Source: Chitinivibrionales bacterium
GTDB lineage: Bacteria; Fibrobacterota; Chitinivibrionia; Chitinivibrionales; WJKA01
NCBI GenBank assembly: GCA_014728215.1
Contig: WJLZ01000200.1
Location: 18,016 to 82,015, forward strand
Direction: 5' to 3'
Length of the DNA stretch: 64,000 bases
A program made the translations under genes and the position numbers. Below, piece after piece: positions 34,270 through 42,463 of this stretch. Within the stretch, counting starts at the first letter, position 1; each line of letters opens with the position of its first letter. The notes under the pieces were generated by a model. It was given only the letters and a program-made list of their open reading frames with translations. It was not told where the DNA came from and did no database searches.

Positions 34270-35638
34270 GGCTCAACTCCTTGATTATATCCGGAGCAAG
34301 GGCATTGATATTCCCTGCGCCCATGAGAATGACAACATCGCCATCCCGGGCTTTTTTTATAACCTCCTGCACAGCAGCTTCCTTTACCGGAACAAAGACG
34401 ACATCGGAATGACCACGGGAGCACAACGTTTCGACGATCTTTTCAGCACTCACGCCGGCAATCGGCTCTTCACGGGCCTTGTAAATTTCGGTCACGATAA
34501 CAACAGAGCATTCCAGCAATGCATCGGCAAATTCACCCATGAAATCCCGTGTTCTGGTATAGAGATGAGGTTGAAAAACGGCAATAATGTTGTTGAACCC
34601 CTTTTCTTTTGCCGCCTCGATAGTGGCCCTCACTTCTCGGGGATGATGAGCGTAGTCGTCAATAACCGTTACGCCCCGCTCTTTGCCGACCGTCTCAAAC
34701 CGACGTTTGACACCGGTAAAATCACCCAGACTCTTTTGGGCATCGGAAAAAGAGATATCCATTTCCATTGCCACGGCGAGGGCAGCCAGAGCATTGTATA
34801 CATTGTGTTCGCCGGGAACACTGAGCTGCAGAGTGCCTAAATGTTCCCCACGACATTCGATTGCATGGATTTTTTCGTGCCCTTCAGTCTTCTTTATTGC
34901 CCGATAATCGGCACCCTCCTCGAACCCATAGGTAATGACCGTCCGGTCGAGACGGGAAAGAATGTCTTTTACATTGGGATCATCGACACAAGCGATTACC
35001 GCGCCATAAAAAGGAACTTTTCCGGCAAACAGAGTAAAAGCATCTTTAATTTCCTCGAGGCCGGCATAACACTCAAGATGCTCGGCTTCGATATTGGTAA
35101 TTACCGCCATAGCGGGTATCATGTCAAGAAACGAACAGTCGTATTCATCCGCCTCTGCAACCAGCAGAGGTCCTGCACCGGTACGGGCATTGGAATCTCC
35201 CTGAAGAGGAAATCCACCGATAATCAGCGTTGGATCACGCTGTACATCCACCAATATTTTTCCTATCATCGATGATGTCGTTGTTTTCCCATGAGTGCCT
35301 GCAACACAGATACTGAAACGGCACTGCATCAGTTCTCCTGCGATACGCGAGCGTTTATGCGCCGGTATCCCCGTCTTTAAAGCGTATTCACGTTCGGGGT
35401 TATGTTCTTTTACCGCACTCGAATAGACCAGCATATCGGCGTCTTTCATTAACGAAGGAGTATGATCATACTGGACCCGGATACCCAATGATTCGAGCCG
35501 GCGGGTCACCGATGATTTCAGGTGATCGCTGCCGGTGACATCAAAGCCATGGGCGTGAAGTATCTCGGCGAGCGCACTCATACCGACGCCGCCGATACCG
35601 GAAAAGTGAATTCTTCGTTTATACCTCAGCACGCTCAT
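34262..35638 (-). CDS. murC: UDP-N-acetylmuramate--L-alanine ligase
   Basis: This Mur ligase adds L-alanine to UDP-MurNAc. Its 458 residues include the N-terminal Rossmann motif HFSGIGGVGMSALAEILHAHG, the ATP-binding loop CVAGTHGKTTTSSMIG near residue 110, EADEYDCSFL near 165, TNIEAEHLECY near 183 and VIDDYAHHPREV near 325, all characteristic of MurC. The C-terminal ligand domain ends MGAGNINALAPDI. It overlaps the end of murG by 20 nt and ftsQ by 8 nt, in a tightly packed cluster. Confidence 0.97.
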   Translation of the reverse strand: MSVLRYKRRIHFSGIGGVGMSALAEILHAHGFDVTGSDHLKSSVTRRLESLGIRVQYDHTPSLMKDADMLVYSSAVKEHNPEREYALKTGIPAHKRSRIAGELMQCRFSICVAGTHGKTTTSSMIGKILVDVQRDPTLIIGGFPLQGDSNARTGAGPLLVAEADEYDCSFLDMIPAMAVITNIEAEHLECYAGLEEIKDAFTLFAGKVPFYGAVIACVDDPNVKDILSRLDRTVITYGFEEGADYRAIKKTEGHEKIHAIECRGEHLGTLQLSVPGEHNVYNALAALAVAMEMDISFSDAQKSLGDFTGVKRRFETVGKERGVTVIDDYAHHPREVRATIEAAKEKGFNNIIAVFQPHLYTRTRDFMGEFADALLECSVVIVTEIYKAREEPIAGVSAEKIVETLCSRGHSDVVFVPVKEAAVQEVIKKARDGDVVILMGAGNINALAPDIIKELSHA

Positions 35639-36713
35639 TCCCCATCTGTGAAAGTACTTCCTTTGCGATTACCTTCGATGCATTTGTCAAACCATTATCC
35701 AATGCAGCCCTGCTCATCGTCTCAAAAACCGATTGATTGGTAAGAATTTGCATCACGGCTTCATCCACCTTTACGCCGGTATCGTCATCCTGCGCAACTC
35801 TGATTCCCCATCCCTGGGCTTCCACCAGTCCGGCATTCATCCACTGATGGTTCTCGGCCGACCACGGCAGAGGGATCATTACGCAGGGAAGCCCGAAAAA
35901 GGCCACCTCGGCAAGTGTCGATGCTCCGGATCGTCCGACCACAACTTTTGACATCGCATAATAGGGATAAAGATCTTCGATACTTTCAAATAGAAAGGCC
36001 TTTTTATGATTTCCAAGGGCCTCACAGATCTCTTTGTATCCTGCGGTTCCGGTCTGCCACACCACCTGGATATCGTTTTCGAGCCAGTGCCTGACCGCAT
36101 CAATAAGAGTGAGATTCATTGACCGAGCCCCCTGACTTCCACCGCAAATGAGAACGCCTTTTTTTATTCTGTCGAGACCTTCGGGATAGGGATAATCAAA
36201 GTAATCACCCTCAATATCCCGGACCGGGGTTCCAACAACCCGTAGTTCTCCGGCAAGTTTCCAGTTACCGACCAGAGGAAAGCCGAGAAAGGTAACCTTG
36301 GCAAATCGTGCAAAAATCCGATTGACAAAGCCAGGAATTGTATTCTGCTCGTGAAGAAAAAAGGGAATCCTTTTCAGGATGGCGGCGCCAAGCACCGGTG
36401 CGGACACATACCCGCCAAAAGCGATAACGGCGTCGGGTTCATGCGTGCTCAGTATCCGTTTTGCCTTGAAAACTTCACGGCCAAACTGTATCAAAGCACC
36501 GACAATCCTGAAACTTATCCGTCGATGCGAACTTGACACCGACAAAAACTCGACAGGAATGTCATTGGCATCACAAAGCTCTTTTTCCCTGTTCCGTTTT
36601 GTACCGAACCATACCAGCGAAACCGAGGGGGACTGTTTTCTCAGGGCCAGGGCTATGGAGAGTGCGGGAAAGATATGTCCTCCGGTACCTCCTGCGGCAA
36701 TCGCGATTTTCAT
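35619..36713 (-). CDS. murG: Lipid II synthase (UDP-GlcNAc transferase) MurG
   Basis: This peripheral inner-membrane glycosyltransferase adds GlcNAc to lipid I to make lipid II. The 364-residue GT-B protein starts MKIAIAAGGTGGHIFPALSIA, has GGYVSAPVLGAAIL near 103, HEQNTIPG near 122, LICGGSQGARSMNL near 190 and the donor-binding VVGRSGASTLAEVAFFGLPCVMIPLPWSAENHQWMNA near 260-300, including the family's H-Q-N pattern region. GGGGG lies upstream of the ATG. It overlaps ftsW by 4 nt and murC by 20 nt. Note that the lipid I synthase gene mraY is not present in this cluster. Confidence 0.97.
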   Translation of the reverse strand: MKIAIAAGGTGGHIFPALSIALALRKQSPSVSLVWFGTKRNREKELCDANDIPVEFLSVSSSHRRISFRIVGALIQFGREVFKAKRILSTHEPDAVIAFGGYVSAPVLGAAILKRIPFFLHEQNTIPGFVNRIFARFAKVTFLGFPLVGNWKLAGELRVVGTPVRDIEGDYFDYPYPEGLDRIKKGVLICGGSQGARSMNLTLIDAVRHWLENDIQVVWQTGTAGYKEICEALGNHKKAFLFESIEDLYPYYAMSKVVVGRSGASTLAEVAFFGLPCVMIPLPWSAENHQWMNAGLVEAQGWGIRVAQDDDTGVKVDEAVMQILTNQSVFETMSRAALDNGLTNASKVIAKEVLSQMGNERAEV

Positions 36714-37924
36714 CGATTCCCCCTTCGTCGTTGGTTAACTCGTCGTGATTTCCACCGGCCGTTCGCCTTTCGTGATTCACTGGTCCGGAGAGCGAATTTC
36801 TCGTTCGTGCGATCTTTCCTTGCTTCCCGGGCAATGCATTGGCTCGATATGTTAAGAAGAATCCCCATACAGCACATCATGAATATCAGGTTCACCCCTC
36901 CATAACTGAGGAATGGAAGCGGCACTCCGGTGGTGGGAACCAGTCCCGTATTGACACTGACATGCAGAACCACATAGACCGCCAGGGTCAGCGTAAAACC
37001 AAATGCGATCAGCTGGCCCGTAAGGTCCGGGGCCCGAAACGCAATTCTGAATCCCCGAAAAATCATGAACAGAAACAACGCAAGGACAATAACCAGTCCG
37101 ATAAACCCGATCTCTTCGCCGAGAATTGCAAAGGCGAAATCGGTATGTGGTTCGGGAAGGTAGAAATATTTTTGGTTGCCCTGTCCCAGTCCCCGTCCGA
37201 AAAGACCACCGTTTCCCAGCCCGACCAGCGATTGAAATGCCTGGTAGCCGATATCCTTTGAATGATCGGTCATGTTTATGAAACCGAGCCATCGTTTCAA
37301 ACGATAAGGACTGCTGATCGAAAGCACCGCAATGCAGGGGATCGAGAGGGCACTGATCGCAAAAAGATGGGAAAACCGTGCCCCGGCGATAAAGAGGATT
37401 GCCAGTGCCACAACCGCAACCGCCAGTCCGGTACTGAAATCCGGTTCGATAACGATTAGCCCACAGATAATGCCAATCTTGACAAGTAGAACAACCACAT
37501 TTTTCCATTCCTTCAGTGCATCACCCATCTTTCCGATCTGATGTGCGAGCATGAGGATAAGCACTGTCCGGGCGAATTCGGAGACCTGGAACCGGATAAA
37601 ACCGATTGAAATCCACCGCCGGGCGCCTTTGATAGCCTGTCCCTGCGGCAGCACAAGCACCATAATCAACAGTGCCACGGCAATAATGAATGCGATATTA
37701 CTGTTTTTTGTCCAGAAATGATAATCGATGTTGATAAAGATCATGAACCCTGCAATCGCCACCAGTGCACGTACCGCCTGACGGGCCAGGAAAAAATAGC
37801 CGTCACCATACTTTGCCGCTGCAAGGGCGAACGAAGAACTGTAGACCAGAACGATCCCGCAGGCCAGCATTAAAAGGGAAGCGATAAAAATTCCCAGATC
37901 CATTTTTGTTATCCGCTCATTCAT
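36710..37924 (-). CDS. ftsW: SEDS peptidoglycan polymerase FtsW
   Basis: This 404-residue membrane protein has about ten transmembrane helices. SEDS signatures are visible: GARRWISIGFIRFQVSEFARTVLILMLA near residue 100-128, GYQAFQSLVGLGNGGLFGRGLGQGNQKYFYLPEPHTDFAFAILGEEIGF near 225-272, and TTGVPLPFLSYGGVNLI near 335. With its partner FtsI it polymerises septal glycan from lipid II. The cytoplasmic tail after the last helix is long and basic (KANGRWKSRRVNQRRRGNR). Its ATG overlaps the murD stop by one base (TGATG) and its end overlaps murG by 4 nt. Confidence 0.96.
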   Translation of the reverse strand: MNERITKMDLGIFIASLLMLACGIVLVYSSSFALAAAKYGDGYFFLARQAVRALVAIAGFMIFINIDYHFWTKNSNIAFIIAVALLIMVLVLPQGQAIKGARRWISIGFIRFQVSEFARTVLILMLAHQIGKMGDALKEWKNVVVLLVKIGIICGLIVIEPDFSTGLAVAVVALAILFIAGARFSHLFAISALSIPCIAVLSISSPYRLKRWLGFINMTDHSKDIGYQAFQSLVGLGNGGLFGRGLGQGNQKYFYLPEPHTDFAFAILGEEIGFIGLVIVLALFLFMIFRGFRIAFRAPDLTGQLIAFGFTLTLAVYVVLHVSVNTGLVPTTGVPLPFLSYGGVNLIFMMCCMGILLNISSQCIAREARKDRTNEKFALRTSESRKANGRWKSRRVNQRRRGNR

Positions 37925-39312
37925 CAGGCGTCACGCTCTTTCTCTTCAATGGCAAAAACGATTTCTTTGAAGACATTGCCTCGATGTTCGTAATTTTTGA
38001 ACATATCGAAACTCGAACATCCGGGTGAAAGGACAACGACGTCTCCTTCCCGGGCAGTCCTCTGGGCGACACATACTGCATCCTGTAACGTGTCGCATTT
38101 GCGAATATCGGCGGCCTTGCGCCATGCCTGTTTAATCCGCCCAGCAGCTTCACCGATACAAAGGACATTTTTTACCTTATTGTTAATGGTCTCTTTTATC
38201 GAATCGAAATCACATCCCTTATCTTTTCCGCCCACGATCAGATGCACCGGGACATCAAACGACGACACAGCACTCTGCACCGATTCGGCGGTTGTTGCTT
38301 TGGAATCATTGTAGTATTTAACCCCTTTAAATTCGGCGACAAATTCCAACCTGTGGGGAAGTCCGGTGAAACCCGTAATCCCTTCTTCTATCGCACCCGG
38401 ACCGATTCCTGCACAGAATGCCATTACTGCTGCGGCACATGCATTCAGTTTATTGTGTGCACCGGTCAATTTCATCCTGCTCAGATCGAGAGTTCCTTCT
38501 CCCGCCTCTTTCAGCCGGTAATGAATCGTGTTTTCATGAAACCAGATCCGCTCCCCGGCTCCATCCCGGTCACTGAAAAACAGGCACCGGGTCTGTTTCG
38601 ACAACTCTTCACCCCACGCTTTGAGTGCCGGATCATTCTCATTGAGCACGACAAAATCATCGTGAGTACAATTTTTCGCGATCTCCTTTTTTGCAGCAAA
38701 ATATTCATCAATATCGGCATACCGGTCCAGATGATTTGCCAGGATATTGAGCACGCATGCTCCACGGGGCCTGAATTGATCGATATTTTCGAGTTGAAAG
38801 CTGCTTACCTCGATAATGGCAAAATCAGCAGGGCCCAGAGGGGGTACGGCGTTTGTTGCCGGAAGTCCTATGTTGCCGATCACCGGCGCTGTAACACCTG
38901 CGCATTCGAAAATCTTTCCCATCAGACTCACGGTGGTGCTCTTTCCGGTGGCCCCGGTTACGGCAAGCACCGGCGCGCGGCAAATGCGCCAGGCAAGTTC
39001 GATCTCGGCCCATACCGGTATACCTTTGCTTTTAGCCTGATCGATAATCGGCATGTCGGTGGGAACTCCCGGCGAAATAACAATCGTATCGTATTCCAGC
39101 ACTTTCTCACTGTGGCCCTCAGCCTCATGAGGGACGGTCGCCAGCTCATTGACCGCAAGTTTGAAATCGAGCCGGTCCTGAGAACAGGAATCACTGATAA
39201 ACACTTTCACGCCATGCTCCACCAGATACCTGGCCGCGGCCATACCGCTCTTCCCGGCTCCGATAACCGCGACGCTTTGGGGAAGTTGATTTGTTTTGTT
39301 TTGCCTGTTCAT
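37924..39312 (-). CDS. murD: UDP-N-acetylmuramoyl-L-alanine--D-glutamate ligase
   Basis: This 462-residue Mur ligase adds D-glutamate. It has the N-terminal VAVIGAGKSGMAAARYLVEHG, the ATP loop AVTGATGKSTTVSLMG near residue 133, NILANHLDRYADIDEYFAAK near 207, the GLPHRLEFV motif and YYNDSKATTAESVQSAVSSF near 335, and VVLSPGCSSFDMFKNYEHRGNVF near the end, all diagnostic of MurD. It starts only 10 nt after the murF stop, where mraY usually lies in dcw clusters. The Shine-Dalgarno is weak, so reinitiation from murF is likely. The stop overlaps the ftsW start. Confidence 0.97.
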   Translation of the reverse strand: MNRQNKTNQLPQSVAVIGAGKSGMAAARYLVEHGVKVFISDSCSQDRLDFKLAVNELATVPHEAEGHSEKVLEYDTIVISPGVPTDMPIIDQAKSKGIPVWAEIELAWRICRAPVLAVTGATGKSTTVSLMGKIFECAGVTAPVIGNIGLPATNAVPPLGPADFAIIEVSSFQLENIDQFRPRGACVLNILANHLDRYADIDEYFAAKKEIAKNCTHDDFVVLNENDPALKAWGEELSKQTRCLFFSDRDGAGERIWFHENTIHYRLKEAGEGTLDLSRMKLTGAHNKLNACAAAVMAFCAGIGPGAIEEGITGFTGLPHRLEFVAEFKGVKYYNDSKATTAESVQSAVSSFDVPVHLIVGGKDKGCDFDSIKETINNKVKNVLCIGEAAGRIKQAWRKAADIRKCDTLQDAVCVAQRTAREGDVVVLSPGCSSFDMFKNYEHRGNVFKEIVFAIEEKERDA

Positions 39313-39322
39313 TAGTAATTAC

Positions 39323-40702
39323 TTACAAGTTTTCAAATACTGTTTCCAGATGGACTCTCCGGCTTCCTTTAACTAAAACCGCGTTTCCCGGTTTGATAAT
39401 TTTCCGGGCCCGATCAAGGGCCTCTTCCGCCGACCGGGCGGTCGCAATATTTTTCGCTTTCATGCCCGCCTTTACAGCGCCTTCGGCAATAGAATCGGCA
39501 TACTCTCCAACGGCGAGCGCCCGTTTGACCCCACTGTCGTACACCAGCTTTCCCAATTGTTTATGCAATCGGTTCGATGCACTTCCCAGCTCGAGCATAT
39601 CGCCGACGATTGCGACTTTCTCGCTCTTTGCAGCAATATCGTCGAGAAGCTGCAATCCGGCTTTCATTGATGACGGATTTGCGTTATAGCAATCGAGCAC
39701 AAAGGTGGCGTTTTTTTTCTTTCTGATTACCCCCCGCAAAGAAACCGGACTAATCTCCTGCAGTGCATCCACAACATCCGTACGGTCGATACCCAGCCGC
39801 CTGGCTAAAATGATCGCCGGCAACGCACTGTAGACAAAATGACGGCCCGGCATGGGGAGGGTAAAACGGTGTCCTTCCACCTCAAAGCGGGCCCGGTTTG
39901 CCGAAAGCAGTTCATATGACGTTGCCCGGACCGTGCAGCGGGATGAAAATCCGTAGGAGGTCGTTTGGATACCCAGCTCCTGGGCCCGTTTGAAAAGCCG
40001 GTGATCATCACCGTTAATCATCAAAAAACCGTTCCTTTTATTCAGGCCGTCCACAATTTCAAACTTGGCGGTGGTTGTATTTTCAAGGCTCTTGAACAAA
40101 CCGACATGGGCATAACCGATATTGGTAATAAGTGCGATATCCGGTTTGACAATCATCGAAAGGGTATGAATCTCCCGGACATGATTGGCGCCCATTTCGA
40201 TAACGCCCAGCCATTCTTTTCCTGTAAAACTCAGGATACTGAGAGGAACGCCGATATGGTTATTGAAATTACCGGCCGTTGTACCCACCGGGTATCCTCG
40301 CTCGAGCACATGAGCGATAGCATTGCGGGTTGTGGTTTTTCCGTTTGATCCGGTCAGACCGATCATGAGAATCCCCAGTTCCTTCCTGTACGCCTGCGCC
40401 ATACGCTGGAGCGCTTTGAGAGGATCGGGCACGGCGATAAGTTTTTTCTGGATCCGGGCAGGAAAGCTCTTTTTGTTTTTTGCTGCTACAACAGCAGCGG
40501 TTGCGCCGGCGGCAAAGGCGGATTCGACATACCGATGGCCGTCATCGTTCCTGGTTTTCAGAGCAATAAACAGATCACCGGAACCGACTTTCCGTGAATC
40601 GGTATGGATACCGCGCACGGGCCGTTTAGCAACGGCTGGCGAAAGGCCGGGTCTGCTTTTTCCCCAGACAGCGAGCTTTCCTATTGTTAACCTTTCAGGC
40701 AT
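39323..40702 (-). CDS. murF: UDP-N-acetylmuramoyl-tripeptide--D-alanyl-D-alanine ligase
   Basis: The open frame begins at a TTG (40741), but the ATG at 40702 gives the family-like start MPERLTIGKLAVWG and overlaps murE by only 8 nt, so it is preferred (459 residues). Signatures: GIHTDSRKVGSGDLFIALKTRNDDGHRYVESAFAAGA, the ATP loop GLTGSNGKTTTRNAIAHVL, GVIEMGANHVREI, TNIGYAHVGLFKSLENTTTAKFEI, and VLDCYNANPSSMKAGL in the last third. The enzyme joins D-Ala-D-Ala to the stem tripeptide. The next gene, murD, starts 10 nt downstream; mraY is missing between them. Confidence 0.96.
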   Translation of the reverse strand: MPERLTIGKLAVWGKSRPGLSPAVAKRPVRGIHTDSRKVGSGDLFIALKTRNDDGHRYVESAFAAGATAAVVAAKNKKSFPARIQKKLIAVPDPLKALQRMAQAYRKELGILMIGLTGSNGKTTTRNAIAHVLERGYPVGTTAGNFNNHIGVPLSILSFTGKEWLGVIEMGANHVREIHTLSMIVKPDIALITNIGYAHVGLFKSLENTTTAKFEIVDGLNKRNGFLMINGDDHRLFKRAQELGIQTTSYGFSSRCTVRATSYELLSANRARFEVEGHRFTLPMPGRHFVYSALPAIILARRLGIDRTDVVDALQEISPVSLRGVIRKKKNATFVLDCYNANPSSMKAGLQLLDDIAAKSEKVAIVGDMLELGSASNRLHKQLGKLVYDSGVKRALAVGEYADSIAEGAVKAGMKAKNIATARSAEEALDRARKIIKPGNAVLVKGSRRVHLETVFENL

Positions 40703-42173
40703 GAGCACGAGTTTCCTGTCTTCCTTCGAATATTTCTCCAATTACCACTTTGTCGTCAAAAGGGTGACGAACACCGTAGATCTCCTGATAATTTTCATGC
40801 CCCTTTCCGGCAACCACAATACAATCTCCCGGCCGAGCGAGTTCGATTGCACAGGCGATCCCCTCTTTTCGGTCGGGTATTACCCAGTGTGGAAAATCCA
40901 GTGGTACACCGTCGAGAATATCATCGATAATATCCATCGGATTTTCGATGCGGGGATTGTCTGAAGTAATCACCGCTTCATCGGCGCCCGCAACAACCGC
41001 CTCAGCCATGAGCGGTCGTTTGGTTTTGTCACGGTCTCCCCCGCAGCCGAACACGCAGATAACCCGTCCCTTAGTCAGCTCCCTCGTGGTACTCAATACG
41101 TTTTCGAGGGCATCGGGCGTATGGGCATAATCGACTACGACCTGAAAATCGGCATCTACGGGAACCTGCTGCATCCGACCGGGAACCGGGGTCAGCTTAT
41201 CGAGCGCTTTCTGGACCCGGCGGGGAGAAACCGACATTGCAATGGCCCCGGCGGCGAGTGCGGCCATATTGTAAACATTGAAAAAACCAACCAGACAGGA
41301 GCGAAAATGGATAATTTCACCTTTGGTGATTATATCAATCTCCGAACCCGACCAGTCGCATTTCCAATTGACAATCCTCACTGTGGCATCATGCGAGGTG
41401 CCAAAGGTAATCTGTTTTACTCCCTCCAGCTCCCGGGACAACATACGACCATATTCATCATCGATATTAATAATCGCCTTTCCCTTTGATTTGAGATAGG
41501 TGGTAAACAGCTTTTTCTTGGCTTCGTAATACTCGGTCATGTTGTGATGAAAATCCAGGTGGTCCTGTGTGAGATTAGTCCAGACGCCGATATCATAGGA
41601 GAATCCTGCAACCCGGTTGAGGTGAAGTGCATGGGAAGAGACCTCCATCACTAACGCTGCCGGTTTTTCATCGGCCTTCCCGATCAATCGGAAGATGTCC
41701 GATGATTCCGGTGTTGTCCGGTGAGCATCCTGACCGGCTTTACCCATGCTGTATCCGACCGTACTGAACATCCATACATCCTTGTTCCGATTGAGTTCTT
41801 CGAGAAGTTTCCGGTAGAGATAGGCTACCGTTGTTTTGCCGTTTGTACCGGTGACACCGACGAGCATGGTATTATAGAGTTTCATATTCCACAGTTTCCG
41901 GGCCAGCTCCCCCAGGACGATTCGTGAATTTTCCACCTGAATCCAGGGAACCGTGCATGCGAGCTGAGGATTCTGAGAGATCACGGCGACTGCACCCTGT
42001 TCCATCGCCTGCGCTATGAATTGATCACCATGCACAACCATGCCTGGTATTGACACATAGACGCAGCCCGGCGTTACCTTACGCGAATCATAGACGATAT
42101 CCGCAATGATCGGATCGGCTTTCCCGCCGCGGGCCTGCACTTTCAGTGACGATATCAGGTTATTCCATTTCAC
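40695..42173 (-). CDS. murE: UDP-MurNAc-tripeptide synthetase, meso-diaminopimelate type
   Basis: This 492-residue Mur ligase adds the third stem-peptide residue. It has DIVYDSRKVTPGCVYVSIPG, the ATP loop VGVTGTNGKTTVAYLY near residue 105, TNLTQDHLDFHHNMTEYYEAKKKLF near 205 with the carbamylated-lysine region, VDYAHTPDALENVL near 345 and CVFGCGGDRDKTKRPLMAEA near 370. The recognition motif reads DNPR (ITSDNPRIENP, near 405), which specifies meso-diaminopimelate rather than lysine. GHENYQEI follows near the end. It begins 60 nt after the small orf66 and overlaps murF. Confidence 0.97.
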   Translation of the reverse strand: MKWNNLISSLKVQARGGKADPIIADIVYDSRKVTPGCVYVSIPGMVVHGDQFIAQAMEQGAVAVISQNPQLACTVPWIQVENSRIVLGELARKLWNMKLYNTMLVGVTGTNGKTTVAYLYRKLLEELNRNKDVWMFSTVGYSMGKAGQDAHRTTPESSDIFRLIGKADEKPAALVMEVSSHALHLNRVAGFSYDIGVWTNLTQDHLDFHHNMTEYYEAKKKLFTTYLKSKGKAIINIDDEYGRMLSRELEGVKQITFGTSHDATVRIVNWKCDWSGSEIDIITKGEIIHFRSCLVGFFNVYNMAALAAGAIAMSVSPRRVQKALDKLTPVPGRMQQVPVDADFQVVVDYAHTPDALENVLSTTRELTKGRVICVFGCGGDRDKTKRPLMAEAVVAGADEAVITSDNPRIENPMDIIDDILDGVPLDFPHWVIPDRKEGIACAIELARPGDCIVVAGKGHENYQEIYGVRHPFDDKVVIGEIFEGRQETRAHA

Positions 42174-42233
42174 CGGGTATTCCTCCTCTGGTTCATGATA
42201 CCCTGCATGTATTGTTAGTGTTTCATCAACACC

Positions 42234-42434
42234 TTATTGTGCTTTGATCTTTTTTGACACAGGAGATTTTTGTGATGTCGATTCCCAGTCTTTGCGAAAT
42301 CTCGCTGCATTTTTTTCTATCCAGCCCAATGCTTTGGCCGTGCATCTGCAAGGATCGTGCCTCGCATCATCATCCATCGATGCTAAAATGGTATCAACTT
42401 CGGCCCTTAAAAAATTTTTAAATCCATCAGTCAT
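42234..42434 (-). CDS. Small unknown protein inside the dcw cluster (orf66)
   Basis: This 66-residue protein lies between ftsI and murE, in the same orientation. GGAG sits 8 nt before the ATG, supporting translation. The sequence is hydrophilic and helical-looking (MTDGFKNFLRAEVDTILASM), has a CRC pair near residue 30, the phrase KALGWIEKNAARFRKDWE, and a basic tail (SKKIKAQ). There is no membrane segment or signal peptide. No known dcw gene of this size occurs at this place, and the family is not recognised. Position suggests a cytoplasmic role connected with septal wall synthesis, but this is inference. Confidence 0.65.
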   Translation of the reverse strand: MTDGFKNFLRAEVDTILASMDDDARHDPCRCTAKALGWIEKNAARFRKDWESTSQKSPVSKKIKAQ

Positions 42435-42463
42435 TTAACACACTCCATATTTTTAAATTCTCT

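Noticed and set aside
38242..39315. 357-codon forward frame
   Set aside because: Fully antisense to murD; an open mirror frame caused by codon bias.
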